The translations under genes and the position numbers were made by a program. The notes below the pieces were generated by a model. The model was not told the DNA's origin. It searched no databases and saw only the letters and a list, made by a program, of their open reading frames with translations. Below, piece after piece: positions 1-12,500 of a DNA stretch of 64,000 bases. Position 1 is the first letter of the stretch; every line of letters begins with the position of its first letter. The stretch comes from Erythroxylum novogranatense (taxonomy: Eukaryota; Streptophyta; Magnoliopsida; Malpighiales; Erythroxylaceae), in assembly GCA_029891385.1 (NCBI GenBank), contig CM057235.1, positions 17,164,001 to 17,228,000 of the forward strand, in the 5' to 3' direction.

Positions 1-592
1 CAACATCAGAGGGCTTGCCATCTTTTATCACTGCTCTAAGCTTACTCAAGTACTCATCCCGTTTCTACAATTCTTTGATCTTCCCCCTCAACACTGGTCT
101 CACTCTGAAATTTGCCAAAATACAATCAGGCTCAACTTGCCTCAGTGTCACATCAAGTCTGGCTAATTCCTTCAGCAAGGGAAGGTACACTATCTCCACA
201 TGTGCCATAGTGGACTTCCTACTCAATGCATCAGCTACCACATTAGCTTTCCCCGGATGGTAATCTATCACCAAATCATAATCTTTTAATAACTCCAACC
301 ATCGCCTCTGCCTCAAATTTAGCTCTTTCTGAGTCAACAAGTACTTAAGGCTCTTATGGTTCGTAAATACTCTAGTAGTAACTCCATACAAGTAGTGTCT
401 CCAAATCTTCAATGCCAAAATAATAGTAGCCAACTCCAAATCATGAATAGGGTAGTTCATCTCATAAGGCTTCAATTGCCTAGAAGCATAGGCAATCACT
501 TTCTCTCCTTGCATCAATACACATCCTAAACCCTTCCCGGGCGTCATCGCATACATGATGTATCCATCATCACCATAGGGTAATGTCAAAAA
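1..592 (-). pseudogene. pol: RNase H and start of integrase linker of the Tekay-like element (broken)
   Basis: Follows RT in a shifted frame (589 to 65), after which a TAG at 65-67 interrupts a frame that otherwise continues to the window edge. Recognizable RNase H landmarks are [44 protein letters not shown] and [17 protein letters not shown]. The first catalytic segment (normally Y-S-D-A-S) reads YAMTP. The FTDHKSL motif reads FTNHKSL, so two conserved Asp positions are lost. Integrase itself lies beyond the left edge. Confidence 0.85.
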
Positions 593-1889
593 TCGGTGCA
601 GTAGTAAGCCTATTCTTCAATTTCTCAAAACTACTCTGGCACTCCTCAGTTCACTCAAACTTCTGATTCTTTCTCGTCAATTTGGAAAGTGGAGTAGCTA
701 TCAAAGAAAAGCCCTCCACGAACCTCCTGTAATATCCAGCTAATCCCAAGAAACTTCTCACTTCAGCCACATTCTTAGGTGCTTCCCATTTAACCACAAC
801 CTCTATCTTTTGTGGATCCACATGCACTCCACGCTCTGAAATCATATGCCCGAGAAATACTACTTCCCTTAACCAAAATTTGCACTTATCGAATTTGGCA
901 TACAGCTCATTCTTTCTCAAAGTCTCCAAAGCAACCCTCAAATGATCCTCGTGCTCCTCATCACTCTTAGAATAGACCAATATATTATCAATAAAGACAA
1001 TGATAAATTGATCTAGGAAAGACTTGAAAACTCTATTCATCAAATCCATAAAGACTGCAGGAGCATTCGTTAACCCGAAAAGCATAACCAAAAACTCAAA
1101 GTGGCCATACCTCGTCCTAAAAGCAGTCTTTGACACATCGGTCTCCTTAATCCTCAACTGATGGTAACCCGATCTCAAATCTATCTTGGAAAAGACTCTC
1201 GCCCCTTGCAATTGATCAAACAAATCATCTATGCGCGGGAGCGGATATCTGTTCTTAACGGTGGCATGATTCAGCTTCTTATAATCCACACACATCTGCA
1301 ACGACCCATCTTTCTTCTTCACAAAGAGAACCGGAGCTCCCCAAGGTGAAGAGGTCGGCCTAATGTAACCCTTCTCTAAAAGATCCTCCAATTGCTCCTT
1401 AAGCTCCTTCAATTTCGCTGGAGCCATTCGGTAAGGCGGAATTGAAATCGGCGTAGTACCTGGAAGAAGCTCAACGGGAAACTCAATTTCTCTCGGAGGA
1501 GGTAGTCTTGGCAATTCCTCGGGAAAGACATCTGGGAATTTCCTAACGACAGGAATATCCTCCAACCTCCCTCTATCTGCCTCTGTGTCTAACACATAGG
1601 CCAAAAACTCTTCACAACCCGTACTCATCATTCTCTCTGCTGTCATAGCAGAAACAATCCGAGGAGGACTGACTTTCCTATCTCCCATAAATACCACTCT
1701 GTTGCCATCCTCTAGCTCAAATCCCACTATCTTCTGCTTGCAGTCTAAGTTGGCATGGTACTTCTCTAGGGTATCCATACCTAGGATCACATCCAATCCT
1801 CCCATCTTCAAAGGCATCAAATCCACCACAAACTTCCCTACACTAATCTCTATCTCACAGTCTCTATACACTTGACTGATAACAATAAA
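593..1889 (-). pseudogene. pol: Protease end and reverse transcriptase of the Tekay-like element (broken)
   Basis: Continues the Gag frame after the TAG at 1890-1892. The end of the protease (VYRDCEIEI, then [14 protein letters not shown]) is followed by a complete-looking RT ([37 protein letters not shown]). The catalytic box reads FIDNILVYS at about 978-998 where the family has F(I/V)DD. The second catalytic Asp is Asn (AAT, bases 984-986), which should abolish polymerization. A TGA at 651-653 replaces an expected Trp codon in the RT-RNase H linker. An extra T near 588-592 then shifts the frame. RT would copy element RNA into cDNA in particles; this copy cannot. Confidence 0.9.
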
Positions 1890-3356
1890 CTAGCCGATCG
1901 GAGTACTCACCATCAGCGGAGTATCCAATGGGCTCAAGACTCTACCACATACAGTTCTACCCGACGACACAAAAGAGTGGGTAGAACCCGGATCAATCAA
2001 AGCAAGAACATCAACATCAAACAATTTAATCATACCCGTTACCACCTTTGGAGCGGTCTCTGCCTCCTCTCGAGTCATAGCAAACACTATAGCTGGTGCT
2101 TGCCCCCTGGATCTGTCTGGAGGATAAGCTCTCTTAGGTACACCAGAGCTACCCACTTCCGTCACAGCTTTCTGTCCCACTGCCTCTGTCCTTCTGGAAG
2201 CTTGCATCTGTGATCCCTCTCTTCTATCCGGCTTAGGACACCGCTTAGCTTTGTGTCCTTTCTGCCCACAATTAAAGCATGCTCCTGTCAATCTGCGACA
2301 TTCTCCTCTATGGAGATACCCACAGTGCTCACACTTAGGAAGAGGTGGCCTCTCCCCATCTCCTCTTCTACTGCTGCCCACCGTTGAGGCTTGGTGAGAA
2401 ACAGTAGAAGTCCTCATCGGTCTAGGCTGGCTCCCACCGGTACTCCTCTCCTCAGACTGCACAGGAAAGGTTCTGGCACTTCTCTCGGGTATAGAAGTAC
2501 CACCTCCCCTCCTGAATTGCTCTCTTCCCTTCCTCTTTCTGCTAACTACACTCTTGATGTTTTCAATGTTCTCAACCCTCAGAGCCACTTCAACCAGCTG
2601 CTGAAAATCAGAAAAATTCTGCACCACTACCTTGTCTCTGATGGCGAAATGCAAACCCGACTCAAATCGGCGGCACTTAGTAGCCTCACTGAACATCAAC
2701 TCTGAAGCATACCTTGACAACTGCATGAACCGGCGCTCATATTCAGCAGCAGTCATCTCCCTCTGGGTGAGACACAGAAACTCTCTCTGCTTCTGCTGAA
2801 TGTACACCTCAGACAGATACTTCTTCCTGTACACAGTCAGGAAGTCTCCCCATGTCAATCCTACTGGTCTCATCTGACTCCCTGGCATAGTCTCCCACCA
2901 ATGCAAGGCATCACCCTGAAGTAGACTGGCAGAATAAACCACTCTCTCATCATCCTCGCACTCCATCTGATCCAAGACCCTTTCGGTCTTCCTCAACCAA
3001 GTCTCAGCTTCTTCAGGATCCGTGGTCCCGTGAAAATCCACTCCTCCATACTTCCTTAGCTTGTCAAACTGTCTGCCCCTCTTAGCTGGGGCCGAATCAG
3101 AAGCCTGTGGCATTTGACCCATAGCCTAAATAAATGCTTGGGTAAATGCCTGGAATAATCTCGGATCAAGAGCAGACACTTGCTCAGACTGACTAGGCGA
3201 CTGCTGAATCTGAGATCGAAGGGGCTCACTAATTTGCCCTAGAGGGGCCTCAACCACTCCCGGGGCTATGGACTCATCTGTGCTCTCCTCTCTCAGTGGA
3301 GAGTCAAGTGCAATAGAACCTTGCATAACTCCTCGTGTCCTTCTACGAGGTGGCAT
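1890..3356 (-). pseudogene. gag: Gag plus start of protease of the Tekay-like element (broken)
   Basis: Capsid/nucleocapsid polyprotein of the retrotransposon, expected to form cytoplasmic virus-like particles. It starts at ATG 3356 (MPPRRRTRG) and stays in one frame to 1890. A TAG at 3126-3128 falls about residue 77, where a Gln codon (CAG) is expected between FTQAFI and AMGQMP. The retrotrans_gag domain follows (TDPEEAETWLRKTE to ALHWWET, then YRKKYLSE). A Cys-rich CEHCGYLHRGEC and a complete zinc knuckle of CX2CX4HX4C type (CFNCGQKGHKAKRC) come next. The protease begins near 2010 with DPGSTHSFVS in place of the commoner DSG. A second TAG (1890-1892) cuts the protease. Both stops are CAG-to-TAG type changes. 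Confidence 0.9.
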
Positions 3357-3511
3357 CTTACTCCTTCAATGAAAACATTTACTAATTAGCTACATTTCTT
3401 TTTAATCTTAGTTCTTATATGTATGCATGAGATGCATGTCACTTAATGCAAACCATCAATTCATAATGCAAACATTTAATCATATATCGTAACAAAAGCC
3501 TAGGAGTGAAA

Positions 3512-3528
3512 CCTAAGCTCTGATACTA
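3512..3528 (-). other. Primer binding site of the Tekay-like element
   Basis: On the minus strand this reads TAGTATCAGAGCTTAGG, one mismatch from the usual plant initiator-tRNA-Met PBS core TGGTATCAGAGC. It sits 5 bases inside the LTR edge at 3534, which fixes the orientation of the element and the LTR boundary. Confidence 0.85.
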
Positions 3529-3533
3529 AACAA

Positions 3534-6500
3534 TGTTGGACCCCGTCACCGAGGCCCAACATTCGGACCACACAAGCACACATAAGCATAGAAGACCCAT
3601 AACTCACCAAAATAGGGGAAACTTGCAATAGAAAAGTTGGATAGGCTTTTTAAGAAAATATATTCCTTATTCTCTCACGATTCCAACGCCACTGAAAACG
3701 CTCAATTCGGATTAGAAATGAAGAAGTTATGGTTAAAATACTATTTCAAAGAAAAACAGTCAAAACTGAGCACTACAGACTTCAGGTCAGAATTTGAAAA
3801 TATTAGAGGCTTAATTGTCAGTCGGCTCCTTCATAAAACTTGTAGGTTTATGTCTCTAGTTTAATTTAAAACAAGAATTGCTTAGATCCGAGCTCTCTAG
3901 CTCCAGATATTTTAAAATTAGTAAAGTATATTCAGACTTGATCATCCGACCTCCACACTTGGTTTCAAACCACCTTTTTCAATTTAAAATAAAAACTGAT
4001 AAATCAAGTGTGGAAAGATAGGAAAATCTCTTAGGAATCCATCGCTTCAAAAATGGGGTCGATCGGAGGTCTACACAAAAAGTTATGGCCAAAAGAACAA
4101 AGAGGGGTCGGTCGGCCAGAAACCGACCCCAATCGCTCACAAGTGGCGCTCGCTCGCTCGCCCCGCTAGCGCCTGGGCGACCTGCCCTACAACCCGACCT
4201 ATCACACTTCTAACCCTCATACCTTTTGACTCCGAGCTCCAAATCAGACACGGTCGAAAGCGTTGGAAAGCTAGAAGAAAAATATACTGTTTTCAAGAAG
4301 GACTCACCAGCATGCTCGGACTCTAAAGAAATCAAAAGTTCTCACTAAGACAGATCGACTAGCTCTCCACCAATAGTACTAGAACTTGCGACCAACATAA
4401 CTTTTGACCCAGAACTCCAAATTTAACAAACTTAGTGTCTATGGAAAGGTAAAATAATTATATACAACTTTCATGAAGATAACTGACCTATATTCCAACT
4501 CTATAAGGGTCAAAAGTGGATTCGAAGCTTCAGCCTAAGATCTGTCAATTTGACAGCACCTGCATTTAATTCTAACAACCACACCTACCAATTTAACACA
4601 TCATAAATAACTCATAAAACCTCCTGGGAGAGCTCTACAGCTCACCTATCACTCACAAGGAGTCTCAATAATCCCAATTGACCTATAACAACACATAAAT
4701 TGCAGAAAACACAACCTACCCAGAATTTGCAGAAACTTCCACAACTCACAAATCCTTGGCACATTTCCAGCGAGCTCTCTCAAGGCAAACTCATTAGCAA
4801 CTCAACAATTAATAATACTCATACACACTATTTCAAGGCCATACACAGTACACAAATCAACATCAACACATGACAAGAGAATGTTGGAGCTCTCATACTC
4901 TTTTCAAATCATAACAAGGATTCATGCATAGCTTTGGTTACATATTGGCATATTCATCAAAATCAAGTACAAAATACAAAAGATGAGATGCTCAATGATC
5001 AATATGCTTACAAAGCTATTCCAAAAGTTAGTTATTAACTTAATACAAAAGTAGCTAAATTTCTTGGAGTGATGCCCGAAGCTTTTTGCAAGGTTCAGCT
5101 CTCAACTTGAATTTGCACCTGAGGAGGGAGAATGGGGTGAGCTAACACGACTTAGTGGCTAACATGTTTATAGACATCGGGTAATGAGCCACACAACACA
5201 CAATTATCAATCCCAAAGCATTATAAATTTACATAGTATGCTGAAGTACTCAACTTTGTCACATAAATCACAATTAACTCAACTCATCACATAAGGCATA
5301 ACATGGAATCCTCTTGCAATTAAATACACATGATATGCATCATAAACATAATTAAATGATGAAATGCACACAATTGGCTCGAGAGTTCTATAAACACGAC
5401 AGAAACTGAAGTTTACCGTAAACACGACGAGTCCATTTCCAGATCTCGTAAGCCTTAAGCAGGCAACCGGGAGAAGGCTAGGGGGGTCAACTTGCACGTG
5501 ACTATCGAAATAGGTTTTCTCTTGCCCAATCACAACCAACTTATGCTCACATATTCAAGCACAAGACTAGCATTTTATGTTTCTTTCATTCTTTGAAATC
5601 ATCACAGTTTCATACTTTTCATTCAAAGCAATGGAAATACACTTTCAATAGACACACATTTTAACAAAGATAGCACACATAGGGCATTTGCCCATTACGC
5701 AACAACTATAAAAATGTTACCCACCTATCGTCGGTATCCGAATTCAAGATTGCCCTTCCTCCTTGTCTTGAGTGGGGTTCTCTTGATTTCCTTCAATCAA
5801 AACATACTCCATTCACTATTTATATTCTAAAAGAAAGCATAGCATTCATAAAAATCAAGCAAAATAAGAGTATACTTTAAACCTAACCTAACTATAAGTC
5901 ATTTAAGATAGAATACCTAAGACCTTAACTTAAAAGTCCCCAAACTCCATAGATCTCACGTTTCTCTCTATCTTTCTTCAATCTCTACACAAACCCTAAC
6001 TTCCATCTTACACCATTCTTAAACCTAGCTTAAGCAAAGGTAGAACTTACCTCTCACAAGAAGATTTCTTCTCTTTTTCTCCTTCTTTCTTCATCTTTCT
6101 TCTTTCCTCCAATCCTCCTACGGCTTTCCCTTGCTCTCTTGGCCGAAGCTCTCCTCCCCTTGCTAGCTCACGTTTTTAACTTTCTTCCTTCAAGTGACTT
6201 ACGACACTTTGCTACTTCTCTTCTCTAATAACTTAACTCTTTAACTCTTTTATATATCTCAACTTAAAGCCCTCCTCCCAAAACTACATAGTTTTGGAGC
6301 TCTCCTTCTTATAACTCACAAGCAACTCTATTGGGCTCTCCTCCTTCTACAAGCCCACTACACATCATCCATTAATTTCTAATCCTCTTTCTTCTTATTC
6401 ATTCATTTTTAAAGCCCATACTTTCCAATATTAGGTCTAAGCCTTCATTTAAAGTCCCAAGTTCTAATTTCCAAGCCCAACATAAAAATAATTATTGAAT

Positions 6501-6559
6501 AAATCCATAAATCAATAAATAATTAATTCAAATAAAATTTTTTTTTTCGGGGCCCAACA
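3534..6559 (-). mobile_element. 5' LTR (3026 bp) of the Tekay-like element
   Basis: The ends form a short inverted repeat (plus strand TGTTGGACC... and ...GGCCCAACA). No coding sequence. Read on the minus strand it has a TATA-like TATATAAAAG at 6258-6249, a purine-rich leader (about 6130-6060) and a good 5' splice donor (GAGAG/GTAAGT) at 6051/6050. A GC-rich stretch lies at 4140-4190. Two degenerate units at about 4206-4395 and 4396-4580 resemble the 185-bp repeats in the LTRs at 15.2-25.2 kb. Module order differs from that family (see findings). Confidence 0.85.
6249..6258 (-). promoter_or_regulatory. TATA-like box of the 3.0-kb LTR
   Basis: TATATAAAAG on the minus strand about 300 bp inside the 5' end of the LTR, upstream of a GA-rich leader. 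This is the expected position for the U3 promoter. No transcript evidence; predicted only. Confidence 0.5.
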
Positions 6560-9500
6560 ATTATATTGCTTATGGTTTTACTATCAAGTCACATACTTGA
6601 TGACATAAGCCTAATACTTTTCACATAAAGTAAATCACATTACATAAACGATATACATGCATATAAAAGAATACCTCATAATATATTATTAATAAGTCAT
6701 AATGTTAGTACAAAAGTCACATATGTCCATTGGCTTAGGGTACACTACTAACAGTACTTAGGGTTTATACCTCAAATAATTAGTTCAAATCTAATTTTAT
6801 AACCCAATGACTCATTTAAGATTTTTCTCCAAAAGTTGACTTTTGGGTATACTATTCATGATCATTTAGACAATGCAAATGGGGAAATTTGAGAACACAT
6901 TCTTCTATAAAATTGTTATCCTATCTCTTAAGTTTTTAATGCCACCCAAATCATTCAATTTGATTTGGTATTTACTCTAAAATATTTTGGATTGTTCTTA
7001 TATTGAGATAGTACCCTACACTTAACTTCCACCCCGAAATTGAAATTCTTAGAGACCGAATTATGATTTGATTTCTTCATATACTTTGTAGCCCTATGTC
7101 TCTAGTATTATTTACCTCTGAGCCAAATGGAACTCATTATTTACCTTCGAGCCAAAAGATATAGCCTTTTCTACCTCGAGCTCCTCCTCAACTTCTTGTT
7201 CACATGTACTTCCTTGAGTATTTCTATAATACCCATATACCCCTAAGAGGATATGCAGATGCCACACAAAATAGTACCGAAACAATCCAAAACATGCTAA
7301 AGCACTTCTAGAAACTCATAACATAAATTTCATTTCATAGGTTGGGTTATATTTAGAACATAACATACACATGGTACTTATCACATATAAGCCTTAAATC
7401 AAAATCCAACATATATTAAGGTTATTACAAACCATCAAACAGAATACAAATTCCAATATGTTTCATTACATTAAACACATCTCAAAAACAAACTAAACAT
7501 TTCCAAAACAAAACACAAACAAACTGAATATTTCCAAAACAAAACACAATCTTCTTGGCCACTACGATTGTCTTTGTCTTAGTCTTTAAACCTTCTTATC
7601 AAAACCTACATAGAGGCAAAACCACCATACTAAGCATAAAGCTTAGTAGGGAAATAACTAAAAATTGGCGACTATTTCTAATTGTTGTTTAATATTCACA
7701 TATATAGAATCAGATCACATCTTAAGCAATCTTTAATTGTTCATATTAAAGTCCAATATGAACAATATGTATCTTAGAACATAATATAACATATCAAAAT
7801 AGGATATATTGGCTTCAGAGCAAAACTTACAAGTAGCATAATAGAATACCATAATATCATAACAAAACTTTAAAGTACCATAATAGAACTTGATTGTATC
7901 AAAAAATATCTAATTATATCATAATATAACTTAGTTTTTTTAGAACAAAGCTTGATTATATCAAAACTGAGCAAGTAACAAAATGAAAAACAAGTTAGCC
8001 TACTAATCCTTTTTTTACAAAAGTAGGTAACTATAATAGAATAGAAGATACCCATGTTTGGGATTTGAAATAGAAGAGACTTAAATCTCTAAAGCAGAAG
8101 ACATAGAAGTATTTAAAATCAGAAGACCCTAGAGTGTCTAGCACAGAAGACACCAGAGTGTCTGGCACAAAAGACACCGAAGTTTCTAGTCACAGAAGAC
8201 ACCTTAGTGTCTGGTTATAGAAGCAGTTGTAGACCCTTCTAGGCATGCCTATTTAACCACGACTAGGATTTGATAGTTTTCAATCAAAACATTTTAGATT
8301 TCAGAATCACATGTAAAAAATGTAGTGCATAATGTATATCTTTATTCCATTTTTCTGAAATTGAGCATAATCTTTCATATCCACTAACTTAACATACTTC
8401 ATGAATATAAACATTTGTAATAATGTACTCATAAATTCATTATGTATTTAAACATTAAATATAATTACACAAGTTTTCAATTCACAAACAATCATATTTA
8501 ATTCACATTACATAAATCCTTTGAAACATATTTATGTTCATAAGGACACATTCATCCTTTAACACACCATACATTTCAATATTAGACACATTATTTAGTA
8601 ACCACACATTCCTTAAGTAATTACCTCAATTAACAATCCATAACTAAATTAACTTTTTACTCAATTATTCCAATCTCAATTTAAGTTCTTTTCACACCTT
8701 GAACAAGTCCAATTAAGTCCCAATGTACCAAATCAAATGACCTAACGTTATATAGTTCAATAATTACACAAAACCAAGTTTTTCACCTTCCTAACCATTT
8801 CCCATGACTGTGGGAATGTGCCTTATAAATCCCACGATTGTGGAATGAGTGAATCAAAGGTTCACTCACCCATAACCTTTAGTTTGTTTCCAAAACTTAA
8901 CTTCTTCACTTCCATTCGACACACCTTCACCAAATTTCATCAATTTCACTTCAATTCTACCTTATTCATACTTCAATACCTCATCAAATTCATGTCCAAA
9001 CCAATTAAAAAATCATTCATTAATAATCTCACAATCCATGATCTTTTAGGTATCAATATCTAAAGCAAAAGCTATCAAACAAGTATTATGTTTTATACCT
9101 TAATTCATCATCAATTCAAAACATATTCTATCTAATTCAAGCATCAAATAATTAATATTATAGCATGCTATCAAATTTAGCATTCCCTTGCCTTCTTAAC
9201 TTCACATTTTAACTCCAAAGAACCAATTAATCTAGTCCTTCCAAGAAATTAGCACACATTTAAGATCAAGGTGCAAATTTTAGCACTAACAAGACAATAG
9301 TACATAAAATAGCAGGATCAACTTCTTGATGCAGTAACTTACAAAGATTTCAAGTGAAGATGATCCAAAATCAAGCAAAATTTTAGAAGTTGAGAGGGAA
9401 TGATAGGTTTTGGTGGTTAGAGTAATGAGAAGGTAGCAAAAACACCAAATGAGCTACATTGATTTAACTCTTACTTTGTAAGGTGTCCTAACTTTAAAGA

Positions 9501-9914
9501 CACACATGTCGTTCCATAGGCTGACCTACATGGAACATAGGAGTGACCCACTTGTCTTCTTATCATGCTACCAAATCCAATAACTCAATTAGACCACTTG
9601 TCACTCAACCAATTCTACCAAATGTCAATGTATTAGTTATGCCAAATGTCATTAGCTCATAGGCTTATTCATCCAATTTTTCATGTACCAACTTCACTTG
9701 CCACTTTACAATTTTCCTAGTCCAAATGTACATTTTAATACCTTAATTATCTAATGGTATCAATTAATTCCAAATCACTAAATATAATCCATTATACCAA
9801 AATTCTAGATATATGAAATTCACATTCATATCATAGCACAATTTTAGCAACTATAACACATGTACTTTCATAAACATATAATGTTCCAACTAGGGCATAA
9901 TTTAGGGCCTCACA
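6560..9914 (-). mobile_element. 3' LTR remnant of chromovirus 'element B'
   Basis: The right end is defined by the polypurine tract of element B. On the minus strand the LTR begins TGTGAGGCCC at 9914 directly after the PPT. There is no coding sequence. It shares LTR modules with the other chromovirus LTRs in the window, for example the segment around 6945-7010 (gccacccaaatcattcaattt). No left terminus is visible before 6560, where the Tekay-like element starts. I infer that element inserted into this LTR and that its left part lies outside the window. Confidence 0.65.
8121..8218. repeat. Four tandem 24-25-bp units with internal inverted repeat
   Basis: Units start at 8121, 8145, 8169 and 8194. 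Each resembles agaagacaccagagtgtctgg, in which gacac and gtgtc are complementary. The array lies inside the element B LTR. Confidence 0.8.
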
Positions 9915-9932
9915 GTTCTCTCCCCCTTAAAA
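9915..9932 (-). other. Polypurine tract of element B
   Basis: On the minus strand TTAAGGGGGAGAGAAC runs directly into LTR start TGTGAGG. The adjoining 25-30 bp (about 9933-9958) are nearly identical to the PPT-proximal bases of the non-autonomous element at 19820-19865. Confidence 0.75.
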
Positions 9933-11020
9933 GAATTTTGTCTTCAAAATTCATACTTGATGAGAATAGTTGAGGATATTGAGCTTTCATGGTCTCTTCA
10001 GGTTCCCATGTTGCTTCCTGGAGCCTATAATGTTGCCATAGTACTTTTACCAAAGGTATTTACTTATTTAAGAGTTGTCAAACTTCTCTGGCTAAGATAT
10101 ATACAAGTCCTTCTTCATAAGTATAATCTAGTAGTACTTGAATTTCTTACACAGGAATCTTATGTATATCATTCGACCGATATCTTCTTAATATGGAAAC
10201 ATGAAACACATCATATAACCTGGCCAATTCTTCAGGAATAGCTAACTACTAGGCTACTAGTTTGAATCTCTTAAGAATCTCATAAGGAATGATGTATCGT
10301 GGGCTGAGCTTACCTTTCTTCCCAAACCGAAGTATGTTTTTCCATATAATACTTTTAAAAACACCTTTTCACTTACCTGATGCTCAATATCTTTCCTTTT
10401 TAAGTTAGCATAGGACTTCTGCCTATCACTGCCAGCTTTCAACCTTTGTTAGATAACTTGAACTTTTTCTTCAGTATCTTTCAAAATATTAGACCCGATC
10501 ATCTTATTTTCACTTAATTCTGTCCAATACACTAGAGTTCTATACTTCCTACTATATAGAGTTTCATATAATGCCATGCCAGTGCTAGTCTGACAACTGT
10601 TGTTGTAAGCAAACTCTATCAGAGCAAGATAATTATCTAACTTCCTAAGAGTTTTGGCACATAACCCCGAAGCATATCTTGTAACACCTGAATAACCCAT
10701 TCAGATTGTCCATTTGTCTAGGGATGGAAAGCAGCACTAAACTTAACTTGAGTACTTAAAGCCTTTTGTAGACTTTTCCATAATCTTGAAGTAAATTGAG
10801 GATCATGATCAGAAATAACAGATAGTGGCACCCCATACAACCTTATTATCTTATTTATATATATATCTGCTAGCTTATCCAAAGAATAATCAAGACAACC
10901 GGGTAGAAAGTGAGCAGACTTGGTGAACTTATCCACAATCACCCATACAACATTGTGCTTCCTTTAAGTAAGATAAAGCTCAGTGACAAAATCTATGGTA
11001 ATGTTATCCCATTTCCTTAT
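9933..11020 (-). pseudogene. pol: Integrase and chromodomain relic of element B
   Basis: Minus-strand Ty3 integrase, inserting cDNA in the nucleus in an active element. The core reads WDNITIDFVTEL, VIVDKFTKSAHFLP, GVPLSVISDHDPQFTSRLW and AAFHP (about 11010-10718), so the first two Asp of the DDE triad are present. FAYNNSCQTSTGMALYE and DRQKSYANLKRKDIEHQV follow (10700-10257), in pieces. A chromodomain tail with VKVLWQHYRLQEATWEPEE lies at about 10060-9980 and is typical of Tekay-type chromoviruses. It runs on to YPQLFSS just before the PPT. There are many stops and frameshifts. Protease, RT and RNase H are absent; homology ends near 11020-11028 at the Athila LTR-like sequence. Confidence 0.85.
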
Positions 11021-11029
11021 CAACATCCC

Positions 11030-12054
11030 CACACTTAAACGTTTGAAACAATGAACACACAAATCGCATAACAGATAATGCAGTAATGAGATAATGGCTT
11101 CAACCTTATGAAATAAATTTAATTTTAAACACAATCATTCACGTTATATCAAATCATTAACATGCAAAACCTAGGTCTTGGTGTTTGAGTTAAATATACA
11201 TATTAATCTAGATCCAAGTGTTACATTGTTTACCCTTTTCAATTGGACACACACATTAATAATTCTTCAGTCATTCAACTTTGTAACAACTCCTAAGTAC
11301 GTTTTCACGAAAATTTAAGCTCTAACAAGTTCAGTAGGTTTTTATTAAAAAACACATCTCTTTATATATATATATATATATTTAAACAAGGACCTAGTCT
11401 TTTACTCAGAGACAAACATTGGTGATGAATGTTGATTCGGTTACTGAAGTAAGTCAATTTTTTATTAAGTTGCTTGGTTGAAACGTCATTATAGCCTTTT
11501 GACATGGTGGTACACATTTGTGATGTGTGCCGATCTGGTTACTCAACTACAACACATTCTTAATTGGCTATTAGATTTATTCATAACCTGAAGGCCAGTG
11601 GAATAGTAATTTATTTAAAACTAGCAAACACACATTTTTTATTGCCTACCTTATTGCTTTAACTACTCGTTTCCATGAAAATAAACTAGCAAAGTTACTT
11701 AAGTCAAAAGACCTCAATTTATGAATGAAAGTGATACCTTAGAGGGCTATAACTTAACACTAAATCCTAATTAAGCTATATATTTAACCAAAGAAACTAA
11801 TTCAATAATTTTGGGAGCTAATGATTCTTCACAACCTAATAGACTATGCTCAAAATTAAATCAATTCTAATCCATCTAAGCCATTGACACATTCACACGA
11901 TTCACAAAATGCAACCTAACAATTATCATATAATATGCAACATTCAAATTCAACGCAAAACACATCTAACCCATTGACACATTCACACGATTCACAAAAT
12001 GTAACTTAACAACTATCATATAATATGCAACATTCACATTCAACGCAAAACACA
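11030..12054 (-). mobile_element. 3' LTR-like region of an Athila-like element
   Basis: Non-coding sequence directly left of an Athila-type PPT, on the minus-strand element. The right end is placed at 12054 (...aaaacaca). The left end is not certain; the last element B integrase homology stops near 11020-11028. It contains a (TA)n run at about 11366-11382. Confidence 0.5.
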
Positions 12055-12058
12055 TAAC
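11881..12058. repeat. 90-bp tandem duplication at the Athila-like LTR end
   Basis: The segment beginning ccattgacacattcacacg at 11881 recurs at 11971 with only a few substitutions, ending with cgcaaaacacat in both copies. The duplication includes the LTR tip. Confidence 0.9.
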
Positions 12059-12500
12059 CCTCCACACACTTAAAGAACACATTGTCCTCAACGTGAGAAG
12101 GGGACAAACAAACACCTATGGAAAGAAGAAAACATAAATTAAAGTAAAATAAAATAAAATAAAGATTAAATTTAAAAAGAAAAGGGGATAGGACAAAGCC
12201 TCATGGTGATGGAGGCAAGGATGATGTTAGGGGTGGCAATTGGATGCCCTAAGATTATTGTCTTATCTAGGAATTACTTGAAGAGAGTGAGGGAATTAGT
12301 GATCTTAGATCAATTCAAATTACTAAAGTTTTATTGAAATTTAAAAAAATACTCTAATTAAACCTAAAGATTTCAATCAAACTGTAAACATGTTAATTTA
12401 TGGTCTTTATCTTGACTTCGCATTCGTAGAGGCATATTAATTGTTAGGACAAAAGGAAATCACTTCCTTGTCCTTAGGAAGCATTCCTTTAAGATATAGC
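12056..12500 (-). other. Athila-type polypurine tract and non-coding 3' region
   Basis: On the minus strand, TTTAAGTGTGTGGAGGGT at about 12057-12075 is the AAGTGTGGGGGAGG-style PPT typical of Athila elements, preceded by gaggacaatgtg. The rest of the stretch shows an (AAAAT)n run near 12144-12165 and no recognizable coding sequence. An env-like ORF, present in some Athila elements, is not seen. Confidence 0.6.

Larger units (their letters stand above)
1..6559 (-). mobile_element. Tekay/Del-like Ty3/gypsy chromovirus, 5' part (cut by window edge)
   Basis: A minus-strand LTR retrotransposon. Reading leftward from 6559 it has a 3.0-kb 5' LTR (6559-3534), an initiator-Met-type primer binding site (3528-3512), then gag, protease, RT and RNase H, running off the left edge before integrase and the 3' LTR. 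Seen: ordered domains and LTR tips TGTTGG/CCAACA. Lineage is inferred from Gag and RT style (MPPRRRTRG start, CX2CX4HX4C knuckle, long LTR) and is Tekay/Del-like. The copy is dead: one Gag-Pol frame carries several stops and one frameshift. The partner target-site duplication lies outside the window; the candidate on this side is the five bases after 6559 (attat). Confidence 0.9.
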
